Assembly: GCA_902778625.1 (NCBI GenBank)
Contig: CACYYM010000012.1
Location: 1-64,000 of the forward strand
DNA length: 64,000 nucleotides
Source of the DNA: an uncultured Bacteroidales bacterium
GTDB lineage: Bacteria > Bacteroidota > Bacteroidia > Bacteroidales > Bacteroidaceae
Direction of reading: 5' to 3'
Shown here one piece after another: positions 8,774-19,013 of this stretch. Position 1 is the stretch's first letter. Each line of letters starts with the position of its first letter. The translations under genes and the position numbers were made by a program. The notes under the pieces were generated by a model. It saw only the letters and a program-made list of their open reading frames with translations, had not been told where the DNA came from and searched no databases.

Positions 8774-8801
8774 TTGAAAATTGAACATTGAACACTGACC
8801 A
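8774..8801 (+). repeat. Heptad repeat in topA leader
   Basis: Units TTGAAAA, TTGAACA, TTGAACA, CTGACCA lie between the promoter and the start codon. Confidence 0.75.
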
Positions 8802-8810
8802 TTATTAGAC

Positions 8811-11153
8811 ATGAAAGATAATTTGGTGATTGTGGAGAGCCCGGCAAAGGCTAAGACGATTGAGAAGTTCCTGGGTGACAAATACAAGGTGATGTCCAGC
8901 TACGGACACATTCGCGACCTAAAGAAGCGCTCGTTCAGCGTGGACGAGAAGACGTTCGAGCCGCAGTATGAGGTGCCCAGCGACAAGACGAAGGTTGTGG
9001 ACACGCTGAAGAAGCAGGCCGAACAGGCTCAGCTGGTGTGGCTGGCTTCCGATGAAGACCGCGAGGGAGAAGCTATCAGCTGGCACCTTTATGAGGTGCT
9101 CGGACTGAAACCCGAGAAGACGCGCCGCATTGTGTTCCACGAGATTACGAAGCCCGCCATTCTCGAAGCCATCGAACATCCACGTCAGATTAACCTCAAT
9201 CTGGTGAATGCTCAACAGGCTCGTCGTGTGCTCGACCGCATCGTAGGCTTCAAGCTCAGCCCAGTACTCTGGCGCAAGGTGAAGCCAAGCCTGTCGGCCG
9301 GTCGCGTGCAGAGCGTAGCTGTCAGGCTGATTGTGGAGCGTGAACGCGAAATCGAGAACTTCAAGTTCGAGGAGAACTACCGCGTAACGGCTCTGTTCCG
9401 CAGCTCCGACGGCAGCGAAGTGAAAGCTGTCCTGAGCCGCCGATTCGCGACAATTGACGAGGCAAAGGCTTTCCTCGAGAGCGTGAAGAACTGCCAATTC
9501 AGCGTGCAGGACATCTTGACGAAGCCCGTCAAACGTACGCCAGCTCCGCCTTTTACGACGAGCACCCTGCAACAGGAAGCGGCTCACAAGCTCGGCTTCA
9601 CTGTGGCACAAACCATGATGGTGGCTCAACGTCTCTACGAAAGCGGTCGCATCACTTACATGCGTACGGACAGCGTGAACCTTAGCAAGCTCTGTCTGGG
9701 TGCCAGCAAGAAGGTTATCGCAGAACAGATGGGCGAGGATTACGTCAAGACACGCCAATATCACACCAGTTCGAAAGGTGCTCAGGAGGCTCACGAAGCC
9801 ATCCGCCCCACATACATGGACCAGCAGACGATTGAAGGCAATGCGCAGGAACGCCGCCTCTACGACCTCATCTGGAAGCGCACCATCGCAAGCCAAATGG
9901 CCGACGCTGAGCTGGAACACACGAATGTAACAATTAACATCAACGGCAAGGAAGAGACCTTCGTGGCTGAGGGCGAAGTAGTGAAATTCGATGGTTTCCT
10001 CCGTGTCTATAGCGACGCGAACGGCGACATCCTCCTCGAAAACGAGGACAACGAGAACCTCAGCACTTTGCCCGTCATGAAGGTGGGTGAGAGCCTCAGT
10101 CGCGAACAGATTGTGGCTACACAACGCTTCTCGCAGCGTCCTGTCCGCTACAACGAAGCAAGCCTCGTACGCAAACTCGAAGAGCTGGGCATCGGACGCC
10201 CGAGCACTTACGCCACAACCATCACCACCATTCAGCAACGCGAATACGTGGAGAAAGGCGACAAGCCAGGCGAAGAACGCACTTATCAGACTGTCACGCT
10301 GAAGGGCGACAAGCTGACGCAGGCTTCGCACACAACTATCGTAGGTCAGGAACGCGGCAAGCTGCTGCCTACCGATACGGGCATCGTAGTGAACGACTTC
10401 CTCATCGAGAACTTCCCCGAAATCATGGACTACAACTTCACTGCCGACATCGAGAAGGAGTTCGACGAGGTGGCTGAAGGCAAGATGGCTTGGGACGGCG
10501 TCGTGAAGAACTTCTACAAGGGCTTCGAGCCATTGGTCGAGAAGTCGGTCAACACACATACAGAACACAAGGTGGGCGAACGCTTGCTGGGCAACGACCC
10601 TGCAACTGGCGCTCCTGTAACGGTCAAGATTGGTCGCTTCGGTCCTGTCGTACAGATGGGCGGAACGGCTGTCGGTCAGAAGCCACGCTTCGCCCAGCTC
10701 AATGCAGGTCAGAAGCTCGAGACCATCACGCTAGAGGAAGCTCTGGAGCTCTTCCAGTTGCCAAGAAAGCTTGGCATGTATGAAGGCGAGCCCATCACCA
10801 TCGGTGCCGGCAAGTTCGGTCCCTACGTCTCTCACAAAGGCTCGTACGTCTCCATTCCCAAAGGCACTGACCCGATGGAGTTGACCTTCGAGCAGGCTGT
10901 CATCATGATGCATCGTAAGCATCAAGAAGAGGCAGAACGCCATCTCAAAACTTTCGAGGAAGACCCCGAACTGGAAATCCTCAACGGTCGTTACGGGCCA
11001 TACATCACCTACAAGGGCAACAACTACCGTCTGGCCAAGAACATGCACGAAGGGGCAAAGGACTTAAGCTACGAGGAGTGCATGGAGATTGTGAACGAAC
11101 AAAGCGAGAAGCCTGCAGCAAAGGCTCCAAGACGTCGCTTCACACGCAAATGA
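8811..11153 (+). CDS. topA: DNA topoisomerase I (type IA)
   Basis: Relaxes negative supercoils by a single-strand break and passage. Of 780 residues, the N-terminal Toprim domain starts VIVESPAKAKTIEKFLG with the acidic motif SDEDREGEAI. The catalytic tyrosine is in RITYMRTDSVNLS (about residue 284). The C-terminal third carries at least three GxFGPYV-type repeats (GRFGPVVQ, GKFGPYVSHKG, GRYGPYITYKG) in place of cysteine zinc fingers, as usual for Bacteroidota. The stop overlaps the aroK start by 4 bp (ATGA at 11150-11153), implying translational coupling. Confidence 0.96.
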   Translation: MKDNLVIVESPAKAKTIEKFLGDKYKVMSSYGHIRDLKKRSFSVDEKTFEPQYEVPSDKTKVVDTLKKQAEQAQLVWLASDEDREGEAISWHLYEVLGLKPEKTRRIVFHEITKPAILEAIEHPRQINLNLVNAQQARRVLDRIVGFKLSPVLWRKVKPSLSAGRVQSVAVRLIVEREREIENFKFEENYRVTALFRSSDGSEVKAVLSRRFATIDEAKAFLESVKNCQFSVQDILTKPVKRTPAPPFTTSTLQQEAAHKLGFTVAQTMMVAQRLYESGRITYMRTDSVNLSKLCLGASKKVIAEQMGEDYVKTRQYHTSSKGAQEAHEAIRPTYMDQQTIEGNAQERRLYDLIWKRTIASQMADAELEHTNVTININGKEETFVAEGEVVKFDGFLRVYSDANGDILLENEDNENLSTLPVMKVGESLSREQIVATQRFSQRPVRYNEASLVRKLEELGIGRPSTYATTITTIQQREYVEKGDKPGEERTYQTVTLKGDKLTQASHTTIVGQERGKLLPTDTGIVVNDFLIENFPEIMDYNFTADIEKEFDEVAEGKMAWDGVVKNFYKGFEPLVEKSVNTHTEHKVGERLLGNDPATGAPVTVKIGRFGPVVQMGGTAVGQKPRFAQLNAGQKLETITLEEALELFQLPRKLGMYEGEPITIGAGKFGPYVSHKGSYVSIPKGTDPMELTFEQAVIMMHRKHQEEAERHLKTFEEDPELEILNGRYGPYITYKGNNYRLAKNMHEGAKDLSYEECMEIVNEQSEKPAAKAPRRRFTRK

Positions 11154-11677
11154 AAAGCATTATCTTAGTCGGTTACATGGGCTCGGGCAAGACGACTGTC
11201 GGCCGCCAGCTCGCCCTTGCTCTCGGTCGCACTTTCTACGACCTCGACTGGTACATCGAGATGCGCTACCATCGGACTGTGGCCCAGCTCTTCGAAGAGA
11301 GAGGCGAAGAAGGTTTCCGCGAACTGGAGCGCAATATGCTTCACGAAGCCGCTGAGTTCGAGGACATCGTCCTGAGTTGCGGAGGCGGCACACCGTGCTT
11401 CTTCGACAACATGGACTACATCCGCAGCGTGGGCGAAAGCGTCTATCTGAAAGCGACGCCCGAAGTGCTGGCTCAGCACCTCAAAATGAGAAAGGTGGAA
11501 CGTCCTCTGCTTCAGGGAAAGAACGAAGAGGAACTGCTCGACTTTATCCGCACCTCGCTCGAGCAACGCGAACCATACTACCTCAAGGCAGAGCATGTGG
11601 TCGATGTGTCACTACTCGACAACTACGACAAACTGCAAATCAGCGTCCAGCTCATACGAAAGGAGCTGGGAATATAG
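11150..11677 (+). CDS. aroK: Shikimate kinase
   Basis: Phosphorylates shikimate with ATP, step five of chorismate synthesis. Of 175 residues, the P-loop GYMGSGKTTVG is at residues 7-17, the shikimate-binding DLDWYIE and CGGGTP follow, and the lid region VERPLLQG comes later. Start is ATG 11150, overlapping the topA stop by 4 bp. A longer reading upstream would lie inside topA, and the family signature starts right after this ATG. The topA-aroK pairing is consistent with one transcript. Confidence 0.93.
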   Translation: MKSIILVGYMGSGKTTVGRQLALALGRTFYDLDWYIEMRYHRTVAQLFEERGEEGFRELERNMLHEAAEFEDIVLSCGGGTPCFFDNMDYIRSVGESVYLKATPEVLAQHLKMRKVERPLLQGKNEEELLDFIRTSLEQREPYYLKAEHVVDVSLLDNYDKLQISVQLIRKELGI

Positions 11678-11686
11678 AGACCCTTT

Positions 11687-11738
11687 ACTTCCCTTAGGGG
11701 AGATAAATCGTAAATTGTAAAGCATTAAATAGTAAATG
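11687..11738. repeat. G/C-run palindrome followed by heptads into the speA start
   Basis: The palindrome TTCCCTTAGGGGAG is followed by 7-bp units TAAATCG, TAAATTG, TAAAGCA, TTAAATA, GTAAATG (11704-11738). The last unit supplies the speA start codon at 11736. Confidence 0.7.
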
Positions 11739-13628
11739 AAAAAGTGGCGCATTGAGGACTCTGAGGAGCTCTACAACATCAAGGGCTGGGGAGTCAACTA
11801 CTTCGGCATCAACGAGAAAGGACACGTCTATGTCACGCCCAAGAAGAACAGCGTGCAGGTGGACCTCAAGGAGGTCGTGGACCAGCTGGCGACGCGCCAT
11901 GTGACGGCTCCCGTCTTGCTTCGCTTCCCCGACATCCTCGACAACCGAATCGAGAAGACCGATGAGTGCTTCCGCAAGGCGACGAAGGAGTACGAGTACA
12001 AGGGCGAACACTTCATCATCTTCCCCATCAAGGTCAACCAGATGCGGCCCGTCGTTGAGGAAATCATCAGCCACGGCAAGCGCTACAACCTGGGACTGGA
12101 AGCGGGCTCGAAGCCTGAACTGCATGCCGTCCTCGCGACCAACATGGATAGCGACAGCCTCATCATCTGCAACGGCCACAAGGACCAAAACTTCATCGAG
12201 TTGGCGCTGCTGGCACAGAAGATGGGCAAGCGCGTCTTCCTCGTCATTGAAAAGTTGCCCGAGCTGACCGTCATTGCCGAAACCGCCAAGAAGCTTGGCG
12301 TGCATCCCAATCTGGGCATTCGCATCAAGTTGGCAAGCAACGGCAGCGGCAAGTGGAGCGAGAGTGGTGGTGATGCCTCGAAGTTCGGACTGAACTCTTC
12401 TGAGCTCTTGATGGCACTGCAGAAGCTCGACGAGCTGGGACTGCGTGACTGCCTGCGTCTCATCCACTTCCATATCGGTAGCCAAATCAACAAGATACGC
12501 CGCATCAGCACCGCCCTTCGCGAAGCCGCCCAGTACTACGTCCAGCTCCATTCGATGGGCTTCGACATCAAGTTCGTCGACTGCGGTGGCGGCCTTGGTG
12601 TCGATTATGACGGCACCCGCAGCAGCAACAGCGAGAGCAGCGTCAACTATAGCATTCAGGAGTACGTCAACGACTGCATCTACACCTTCGTGGAGGCAGC
12701 CAATAAGAACAACATCCCACACCCCAACCTCATTACGGAAGGTGGTCGTTCCTTGACTGCACACCACAGTGTCCTCGTCATTGATGTCTTGGAGAGTGTC
12801 TCGGCACCACAAATGCCCGAAGACTTCGAGCCAGGGCCTGACGACCACAAGCTCGTGCACGACTTGACGGAGATATGGGACAAGCTTTCTTCTCGCTCGC
12901 TTCTCGAGGACTGGCACGATGCTGAGGACATCCGCGAGGAGGCGCTCGACCTCTTCCGTCACGGCATCATCGACCTCAAGACGCGCGCTCAGATTGAGTC
13001 CCTTTACTGGGCCATCAGCCATGAAGTGGCAGAGCTGGCGCACCATCAGAAGCATGTGCCGGACGAGCTGCGCAACCTCGACAAGCAGATGGCCGACAAG
13101 TACTTCTGCAACTTCTCGCTCTTCCAGAGCATGCCCGACTCGTGGGGCATCGACCAGCTCTTCCCCATCATGCCGATTGCACGACTCGAGGAGCAGCCCA
13201 CGAGAAGCGCGACCCTGCAGGACATCACTTGCGACAGCGACGGCAAGATAACAGCCTACGTCAACGGCGGCCAGCAGACGAACTACATCCCTCTGCACCC
13301 CGTCCGCCAAGGCGAGCATTACTACATCGGCGTCTTCCTCGTCGGCGCTTATCAGGAGATATTGGGCAACATGCACAACCTCTTTGGCGACACCAACGCC
13401 GTGCACATCAGCGTCGATAAGGACGACTACAACATCGAGCAATTCATCGACGGCGAGACCGTTGCCGACGTGCTCGAATATGTGCAGTACGACCCCAAGA
13501 AGCTCGTGCGCCGACTGGAGATTTGGGTAAGCAAGGCCGTGAAAGACGGCAAGATCACTCAGGCCGAAGGCAAGGAGTTCATCAGCAACTACCGCGCTGG
13601 ACTTTACGGATATACATACTTAGAATAA
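11736..13628 (+). CDS. speA: Biosynthetic arginine decarboxylase
   Basis: PLP-dependent enzyme that makes agmatine from arginine for polyamine synthesis. At 630 residues it has the full length of the SpeA class (PLP fold III barrel plus beta domains). The PLP lysine is K99 in FPIKVNQ; the phosphate-binding HIGSQ motif and the catalytic-cysteine-side region near the C-terminus are present. The start codon is provided by a heptad repeat. The FprA gene follows six bases after the stop, suggesting co-transcription without an obvious metabolic link. Confidence 0.95.
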   Translation: MKKWRIEDSEELYNIKGWGVNYFGINEKGHVYVTPKKNSVQVDLKEVVDQLATRHVTAPVLLRFPDILDNRIEKTDECFRKATKEYEYKGEHFIIFPIKVNQMRPVVEEIISHGKRYNLGLEAGSKPELHAVLATNMDSDSLIICNGHKDQNFIELALLAQKMGKRVFLVIEKLPELTVIAETAKKLGVHPNLGIRIKLASNGSGKWSESGGDASKFGLNSSELLMALQKLDELGLRDCLRLIHFHIGSQINKIRRISTALREAAQYYVQLHSMGFDIKFVDCGGGLGVDYDGTRSSNSESSVNYSIQEYVNDCIYTFVEAANKNNIPHPNLITEGGRSLTAHHSVLVIDVLESVSAPQMPEDFEPGPDDHKLVHDLTEIWDKLSSRSLLEDWHDAEDIREEALDLFRHGIIDLKTRAQIESLYWAISHEVAELAHHQKHVPDELRNLDKQMADKYFCNFSLFQSMPDSWGIDQLFPIMPIARLEEQPTRSATLQDITCDSDGKITAYVNGGQQTNYIPLHPVRQGEHYYIGVFLVGAYQEILGNMHNLFGDTNAVHISVDKDDYNIEQFIDGETVADVLEYVQYDPKKLVRRLEIWVSKAVKDGKITQAEGKEFISNYRAGLYGYTYLE

Positions 13629-13634
13629 AGAACT

Positions 13635-14789
13635 ATGAATAACATCAAGTACATCGGCGTCGACGACCTCGACATCGACCTCTTCGAGAGCCAGTATGTC
13701 GTGCCCGAAGGCATGAGCTACAACTCGTATCTTATTGAAGATGAAAAGATTGCCATCATGGACACTGCCGACCGTCGCAAAGCTGAGGAGTGGAAAGCAA
13801 ACCTCACGGCAGCTCTTGCAGGACGCAAGCCAAGCTATCTCATTTCGCATCACATGGAGCCCGACCACGCTTCGCTTATTGCAGAGGCGCTCGAGGCTTA
13901 TCCAGAGATGCAACTCGTCTGCAGTGCTCAAGCCTTGAAGATGCTGCCAAACTTCTTCGACGGCTTCCCCTTCGAAGGTCGCGTACTCACGGTCAAGGAA
14001 GGCGACACGCTCTCATTGGGCAGCCATACACTCCACTTCATCGCCGCGCCGATGGTGCATTGGCCCGAGGTGATCATGAGCTACGACGACAAGGAGAAGG
14101 CGCTCTTCGCAGCTGACGGTTTCGGCAAGTTCGGAGCTTTGGTCAACGAGACTGACGATTGGGCTTGCGAGGCTCGGCGCTACTACTTCAACATCTGCGG
14201 CAAGTATGGCGTTCAGGTGCAGAACGTCCTCAAGAAGGCTTCGGCACTCGACATCCAGACGATTTGTCCGCTTCATGGTCCCGTCCTCAAGGGCGAGGCG
14301 CTCAAAGAGGCAGTCCGTCTTTACGAAGTTTGGAGCCGCTACGAGCCCGAAAGCGAAGGCGTGCTTGTGGCTTATGCCAGCATTCACGGCGGTACGGCAA
14401 AGGCTGCAGAACGACTGGGAGAGCTGCTCAGGGAGAAAGGCGCAAAGAAGGTTGTGGTGAGCGACCTCAGCCGCGACGATATGGCGGAAGTCATCGAGGA
14501 CGCATTCCGCTACCCGAACATCGTTGTCTGCGCAGCGAGCTACGACGGCGGCGTCTTCCCCGTCATGCACGACTTCCTCTATCACTTGCAGATAAAAAAC
14601 TACCAGAAGCGTCGCTTCGGCATCGTCGAGAACGGCAGCTGGGCACCAAGTGCAGGCCGCGTCATGCGTGAAATGATTGAGGCGATGAAGGACTGCGAAA
14701 TCGCAGAGCCAATGGTCACCATCCGCTCACGCATGAAAGCCGCTGACGAAGAGCTGCTTGAGAAGCTCGCGGAAGCAATAATGGCTTAA
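13635..14789 (+). CDS. FprA-family A-type flavodiiron protein
   Basis: Reduces oxygen and/or nitric oxide, protecting an anaerobe. Of 384 residues, the N-terminal metallo-beta-lactamase-like domain carries the diiron ligands H73, E75, D77 and H78 (HHMEPDHAS) plus later histidines in APMVHWPEV and CPLHGPVL. The C-terminal flavodoxin domain starts about residue 250 (VLVAYASIHGGTAKAAERL) and binds FMN. No rubredoxin domain is fused, so electrons must come from a separate partner. It sits directly behind speA. Confidence 0.92.
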   Translation: MNNIKYIGVDDLDIDLFESQYVVPEGMSYNSYLIEDEKIAIMDTADRRKAEEWKANLTAALAGRKPSYLISHHMEPDHASLIAEALEAYPEMQLVCSAQALKMLPNFFDGFPFEGRVLTVKEGDTLSLGSHTLHFIAAPMVHWPEVIMSYDDKEKALFAADGFGKFGALVNETDDWACEARRYYFNICGKYGVQVQNVLKKASALDIQTICPLHGPVLKGEALKEAVRLYEVWSRYEPESEGVLVAYASIHGGTAKAAERLGELLREKGAKKVVVSDLSRDDMAEVIEDAFRYPNIVVCAASYDGGVFPVMHDFLYHLQIKNYQKRRFGIVENGSWAPSAGRVMREMIEAMKDCEIAEPMVTIRSRMKAADEELLEKLAEAIMA

Positions 14790-14823
14790 CAGAAAAAAGA
14801 CACTTCACAGCAGGGGAAAATCA

Positions 14824-14905
14824 CCCCCCTGTGCGGAGATTAGAAACGCCGCGTGCGGCGATGACAATCCCCGCGTGCGGCGATGGCCAACGCCGCACGC
14901 GGGGA
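14824..14905. repeat. 22-bp phased palindrome array, 4 units
   Basis: CCGCGTGCGG at 14849 and 14871, inverted CCGCACGCGG at 14893, and a degenerate CCCTGTGCGG at 14827, all exactly 22 bp apart. The array lies between convergent genes (flavodiiron protein and DUF3472 protein). Confidence 0.85.
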
Positions 14906-14948
14906 TTTTAACATTCGTTAAGAGAAGTGCGCTATCCCCCATTCCTGC

Positions 14949-17285
14949 TTACTTTGCCACGATCTTGCGGACAATGGATGCTCCGTTGCGCAAAATGATG
15001 TGTGCGATGACCGGTTCACCCTCCGGCAAAGCATAACCGATTCGGCGGCCTTGGAGGTCGTAATAATAGACACCGACAATGTCATCGCTCAGCGAAGACG
15101 TTTCCTCGCCTGGCTGCAACAAAGGCTCAACCTCGATTTCGTCGATGCCGGTAGCCTCAATCCCCTCGGGAGTGCTCTGCTCGAGCAAAGCCTCACAAAG
15201 TTCGGTCGAAGGCGTGAGATAGTAGTTGTCGAGCATTTCGAAGCGAACTGCCTTGGTGGCGGAAACAGGAGCAGGTTTCTTGTCGGCACTGAAGCCAAGA
15301 TATTTTGAACCCTCGCGGATAGCAATCTTTTTGTTCGTGAAATTGATGTTCAGTTTGTGCGGAATAGCTGTCAATTTGACCTGAGTGCCGATATTGAGCC
15401 ACAAGCCAGAGCCCAGATTGTAGAAGCAGTAGTAAGTCAGGTCGTCGTGACGCATGACAATCCAGTGGTTGTAGGGATCTGTGACGTCGGCTTCTGCCTG
15501 AGGCACGCTGACGACCTCGCCGTTGCGCACGGCAAGGATGTCTTCGCCATTGCCAATCAGATAAGCTCGGAAGGAGCATATATGCTCGGCCTTGACGGTG
15601 TTTCCGTAGCGGAGCATCGGGTTATTCTCAGCCATCTCGAGCAAGGCCGTTCGCATCTGGGTGAAGGTGTACTCAGTCTCTGCCAGCTCGCGGATGGGCG
15701 TCATTGCCTCGTAGGTATAACCCTCGAAATGGTTTGTCTTGGCAATAAGCTCAGGGATGAATTGCTTCATGAGCTTCAACGAGTTGTGAGTCGAGATTTG
15801 TGTCTTCATCGAGGCCTTCGAGTCAGCGAGATAAGCCGTCTGCAGGGTTGCGATGAGCGAGTCGAGGTTGATGCTCTCGACGCAGCTATGGTCATCCACC
15901 AAAGGCAGAACATTGGCCGAGTCTTTCGGCTGTCCGTAGCCTCCTGCCTGCATATAGAAGGCGCGGGGCACATCACCGGCAAGCCCGTGTCCGTAGTCTT
16001 TGCGGACGTGACGCGTCGTTATCTCTCCATCGTTGATGAAGTTCTGATAGTCGGTCTGGCTGAAGAGGTCTACCTTGTTGACGTAGTACCACTTGCCACT
16101 GCCAACCGAGCGCTGGTAGTTGTTGCGGTAGTAAGCCCTGCGGAAGAGCTCGCCACCCGTGTCTGCCCAGTTCTCGATGAAGGAGTACCAGGTGTTGTAA
16201 TAGTGCGACTCGCCGCTGTGGCGGATGGTGGCCATGTAGTGCCACTCGGGGTCGTCGATGTTCTTGTACCACGTCGAAAGCAGAGAGCAGGGATAGCGGA
16301 TGGTGTCCACGTTTCCGTTCTCATCCTTCATCACAATGGTTCTCTCTTCCGGACGAGCGCAAGTAAGGAACTGCACCCACTGCCCAGGATCCCATCTGCC
16401 ATTGTATACCATCGACTGACAGCCAGTTCCTTCATTGCCAAAGCGGTTGATAGTGACGTCGTCACCGTTAGCCAAAGCACCTGCCCTGAGGTGGGCCGCC
16501 AGGTCAGGCGTAATGTCCGTGTCGCCATTGTCCCAAATAGAGAAGAGGACACGGTGCTGATACGACGAGGGAATCGTGTCGGTGTACTGTCCATTCTCGT
16601 TCATCACGGTCTGTCCGCACATCTGTATGCCCATGTAACCTCCCGTGATGCCCAAGGTCATCAGGTAGGTATTGATGGTCGCGTACTCCTTTGGCATAAG
16701 CACTTCCTGATAGCACCACTCGTACGACTCGTTCTGCGGAGCATTTGGAGCCGTAGAATGGCCGAACCAGAGGTGCGTGGCAGGCGTTGGGAAGCCGCGC
16801 AGATGGGCATCAAGAACCGGTCTGCTGCCATTGCGTTCAAACTCGAGACGAATGAGACGGCTGATGAGGTTGTAGCCGTTCGGCGCCTGTATCTCCACAC
16901 GATACCACGTGTCGGACGGGAACTTCATCTTGGGAATGATTTCGAGCGACGCGTTTGAACTTTTGGTGCATGCTTGTGTAACGCTTTGCTCGAGCAGAAC
17001 CTCATCTGTCTCGCAGTCCTTGACGCGAACGTTGAGCGTAATGTCGCCAGTCACTTTGGGTGTCAGCACGGCATAACCGACCACGGAGTCGCGAGGGATG
17101 CGAAGGCAATAAACGAGCGTGATGCGGTCGTCGGTCTCAAAGGTCGTATAGCTTTCGGTCTTACGATAACCGGCATAACGCCCCTCTATCTCACGATAGT
17201 GACAGTTGCCGTAGATGATGTCGGTAGCCTGCATCTGCAAGACTCCGACGAGCATCAGCAAGAATGAAAGAACATGGTGTTTCAT
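14949..17285 (-). CDS. Secreted DUF3472-containing protein
   Basis: A 778-residue exported protein with signal peptide MKHHVLSFLLMLVGVLQMQA. The middle holds a DUF3472-type domain, recognised by YMGIQMCG, HRVLFSIWDNGD and GNEGTGCQSM; N-terminal residues 20-150 look like a beta-sandwich of the type that often precedes it. Near the C-terminus is YYYDLQGRRIG and a short basic end, resembling the Prevotella-type tail read by type IX secretion; that is inferred. The biochemical function of DUF3472 is not known to me; carbohydrate association is only suggested by the secreted setting. It starts 14 bp after the acyl-CoA dehydrogenase stop, so may be co-transcribed with it. Confidence 0.75.
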   Translation of the reverse strand: MKHHVLSFLLMLVGVLQMQATDIIYGNCHYREIEGRYAGYRKTESYTTFETDDRITLVYCLRIPRDSVVGYAVLTPKVTGDITLNVRVKDCETDEVLLEQSVTQACTKSSNASLEIIPKMKFPSDTWYRVEIQAPNGYNLISRLIRLEFERNGSRPVLDAHLRGFPTPATHLWFGHSTAPNAPQNESYEWCYQEVLMPKEYATINTYLMTLGITGGYMGIQMCGQTVMNENGQYTDTIPSSYQHRVLFSIWDNGDTDITPDLAAHLRAGALANGDDVTINRFGNEGTGCQSMVYNGRWDPGQWVQFLTCARPEERTIVMKDENGNVDTIRYPCSLLSTWYKNIDDPEWHYMATIRHSGESHYYNTWYSFIENWADTGGELFRRAYYRNNYQRSVGSGKWYYVNKVDLFSQTDYQNFINDGEITTRHVRKDYGHGLAGDVPRAFYMQAGGYGQPKDSANVLPLVDDHSCVESINLDSLIATLQTAYLADSKASMKTQISTHNSLKLMKQFIPELIAKTNHFEGYTYEAMTPIRELAETEYTFTQMRTALLEMAENNPMLRYGNTVKAEHICSFRAYLIGNGEDILAVRNGEVVSVPQAEADVTDPYNHWIVMRHDDLTYYCFYNLGSGLWLNIGTQVKLTAIPHKLNINFTNKKIAIREGSKYLGFSADKKPAPVSATKAVRFEMLDNYYLTPSTELCEALLEQSTPEGIEATGIDEIEVEPLLQPGEETSSLSDDIVGVYYYDLQGRRIGYALPEGEPVIAHIILRNGASIVRKIVAK

Positions 17286-17299
17286 GGCTTTAAGGTTAT

Positions 17300-19012
17300 T
17301 TATTGTTGTCTATAGTTGTCGAGCTGTTCAACAGTCATCTTGCCAACTAAAGAAGCGTGCTTTTCTACTTCAGCCTCTGCGAGGTTGACATAGACCTGAA
17401 GGCTCTTGCCGAAGAGCTCGGGAGCCTTCGTAGCGTTCTGCATCAAGAGGTGGCACATGATGACGTCGGCAGCCATCTCGTAGAGGTGACGTGCGCAAAG
17501 GTCGTGCAGATCCTGGTTGTCTGCCTCCTTGACTGCAGCCGTGCAGGCATTGAACTTCTCAGCCATTGCCTTAACGCGAACCTTAACTCCCTCAAGTTCG
17601 GCAGCAACAGGCAATTGCTCGTAATCCTCAATGACTTGAGCATAGAAGCCGTTCGTCACATAGCGGATGGCGGCTACGGTCTGGAGCTGCGTCGTGCCTT
17701 CGTAGATAGAGGTGATGCGGGCGTCGCGATAGATGCGCTGGCAGGCATACTCGAGCATGAAGCCGCTGCCGCCATGAACCTGGATGCAGTCGTAGCCGTT
17801 CTGGTTGGCATATTCGCTGTTCATGCCCTTGGCAAGCGGCGTGAAAGCATCAGCGAGGCGACTGTACTGCTTGAGTTCAGCACGTTCTTCTGGTTCGAGC
17901 TTACGCTCGCGGCTGATGTCTTCAAGGGCTTTGTAGATGTCCACATAGCGAGCCGTCTGGTAGAGAAGAGCACGACCTGCATCGAGACGTGCCTTGATGT
18001 TGCTGATCATCTCAGCCACTGCGGGGAACTCGATGATGGCCTTGCCGAACTGTTTGCGGTCGCGAGCATAGGCGACGGCTTCGTTGTATGCTGCCTGACT
18101 AAGGCCGACGCTCTGGGCGGCAATGCCAAGGCGGGCGCCGTTCATCAGCGACATAACATATTTAATAAGGCCGAGCTTGCGGTCGCCGCAGAGCTCGCAC
18201 TTTGCATTCTTGTAGACAAGCTCACAAGTTGGGCTGCCATGAATGCCAAGTTTGTTCTCGATGCGACGTACATCGACACCTCCGTCGCGCTTGTCGTAGA
18301 TGAACATCGAGAGGCCGCGACCGTCGCGTGTGCCGGCTTCGCTGCGAGCAAGCACCAGATGGATGTCGCTGTCGCCGTTCGTGATGAAGCGCTTTGCGCC
18401 GTTCAGACGCCAGCAGTTGTTCTCCTCGTCGAAGGTTGCCTTGAGCATCACGCTCTGCAGGTCGCTGCCGGCATCAGGCTCGGTCAGGTCCATAGACATC
18501 GTCTCGCCCTTGCAGACGCGGGGAATGTACTTCTCGCGCTGTTCCTCGTTGCCAAAGCAATAGAGCGTCTCGATGCAGTCCTGCAGGCTCCAGATGTTCT
18601 CGAAGCCGGCGTCGCCAGTCGAGACAATCTCGTTGGCAGCCGTATAGACTGTGACAGGCAGGTTCAGGCCACCGTAGCGGCGAGGCATCGTCATGCCGTT
18701 CATGCCTGCCTGAATCATGGCGTTGAGGTTCTCGTAGGTCTTCGAAGCATAAGAGACGCGACCCTTCTCGAGGTGAGGACCCTCGGCATCGACTGCCTCA
18801 GCATTGGGAGCAATCACGTTTGCCGTAATGTCGCCCACGATGTCCAGCACCTTATCATAAGAGTCCATCGCATCTGCGAAGTCCTGCGGAGCCTCGTCGT
18901 ATTTGTCTTTTTCCTCGTACTGACGTTCCTTGAGCTCTACGATGCGCTCCATCAAAGGACTGTTCTCGAGCTCGAACTTAATCTCGTTTATGTCGTTATA
19001 ATAGTTTGCCAT
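17300..19012 (-). CDS. Acyl-CoA dehydrogenase
   Basis: FAD enzyme that introduces the alpha-beta double bond of acyl-CoA and passes electrons to ETF. Of 570 residues, the flavin/acyl region MSMDLTEPDAGSDL and the catalytic-glutamate motif IYEGTTQLQ are present; a C-terminal extension of roughly 130 residues is helical, as in long members of this class. It lies directly behind etfB and etfA (1-bp gap), so its electron acceptor is encoded with it. Substrate chain length cannot be read from the sequence. With no thiolase, crotonase or CoA-transferase nearby, a role in butyrate or branched-chain metabolism is only a guess. Confidence 0.9.
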   Translation of the reverse strand: MANYYNDINEIKFELENSPLMERIVELKERQYEEKDKYDEAPQDFADAMDSYDKVLDIVGDITANVIAPNAEAVDAEGPHLEKGRVSYASKTYENLNAMIQAGMNGMTMPRRYGGLNLPVTVYTAANEIVSTGDAGFENIWSLQDCIETLYCFGNEEQREKYIPRVCKGETMSMDLTEPDAGSDLQSVMLKATFDEENNCWRLNGAKRFITNGDSDIHLVLARSEAGTRDGRGLSMFIYDKRDGGVDVRRIENKLGIHGSPTCELVYKNAKCELCGDRKLGLIKYVMSLMNGARLGIAAQSVGLSQAAYNEAVAYARDRKQFGKAIIEFPAVAEMISNIKARLDAGRALLYQTARYVDIYKALEDISRERKLEPEERAELKQYSRLADAFTPLAKGMNSEYANQNGYDCIQVHGGSGFMLEYACQRIYRDARITSIYEGTTQLQTVAAIRYVTNGFYAQVIEDYEQLPVAAELEGVKVRVKAMAEKFNACTAAVKEADNQDLHDLCARHLYEMAADVIMCHLLMQNATKAPELFGKSLQVYVNLAEAEVEKHASLVGKMTVEQLDNYRQQ

Positions 19013-19013
19013 G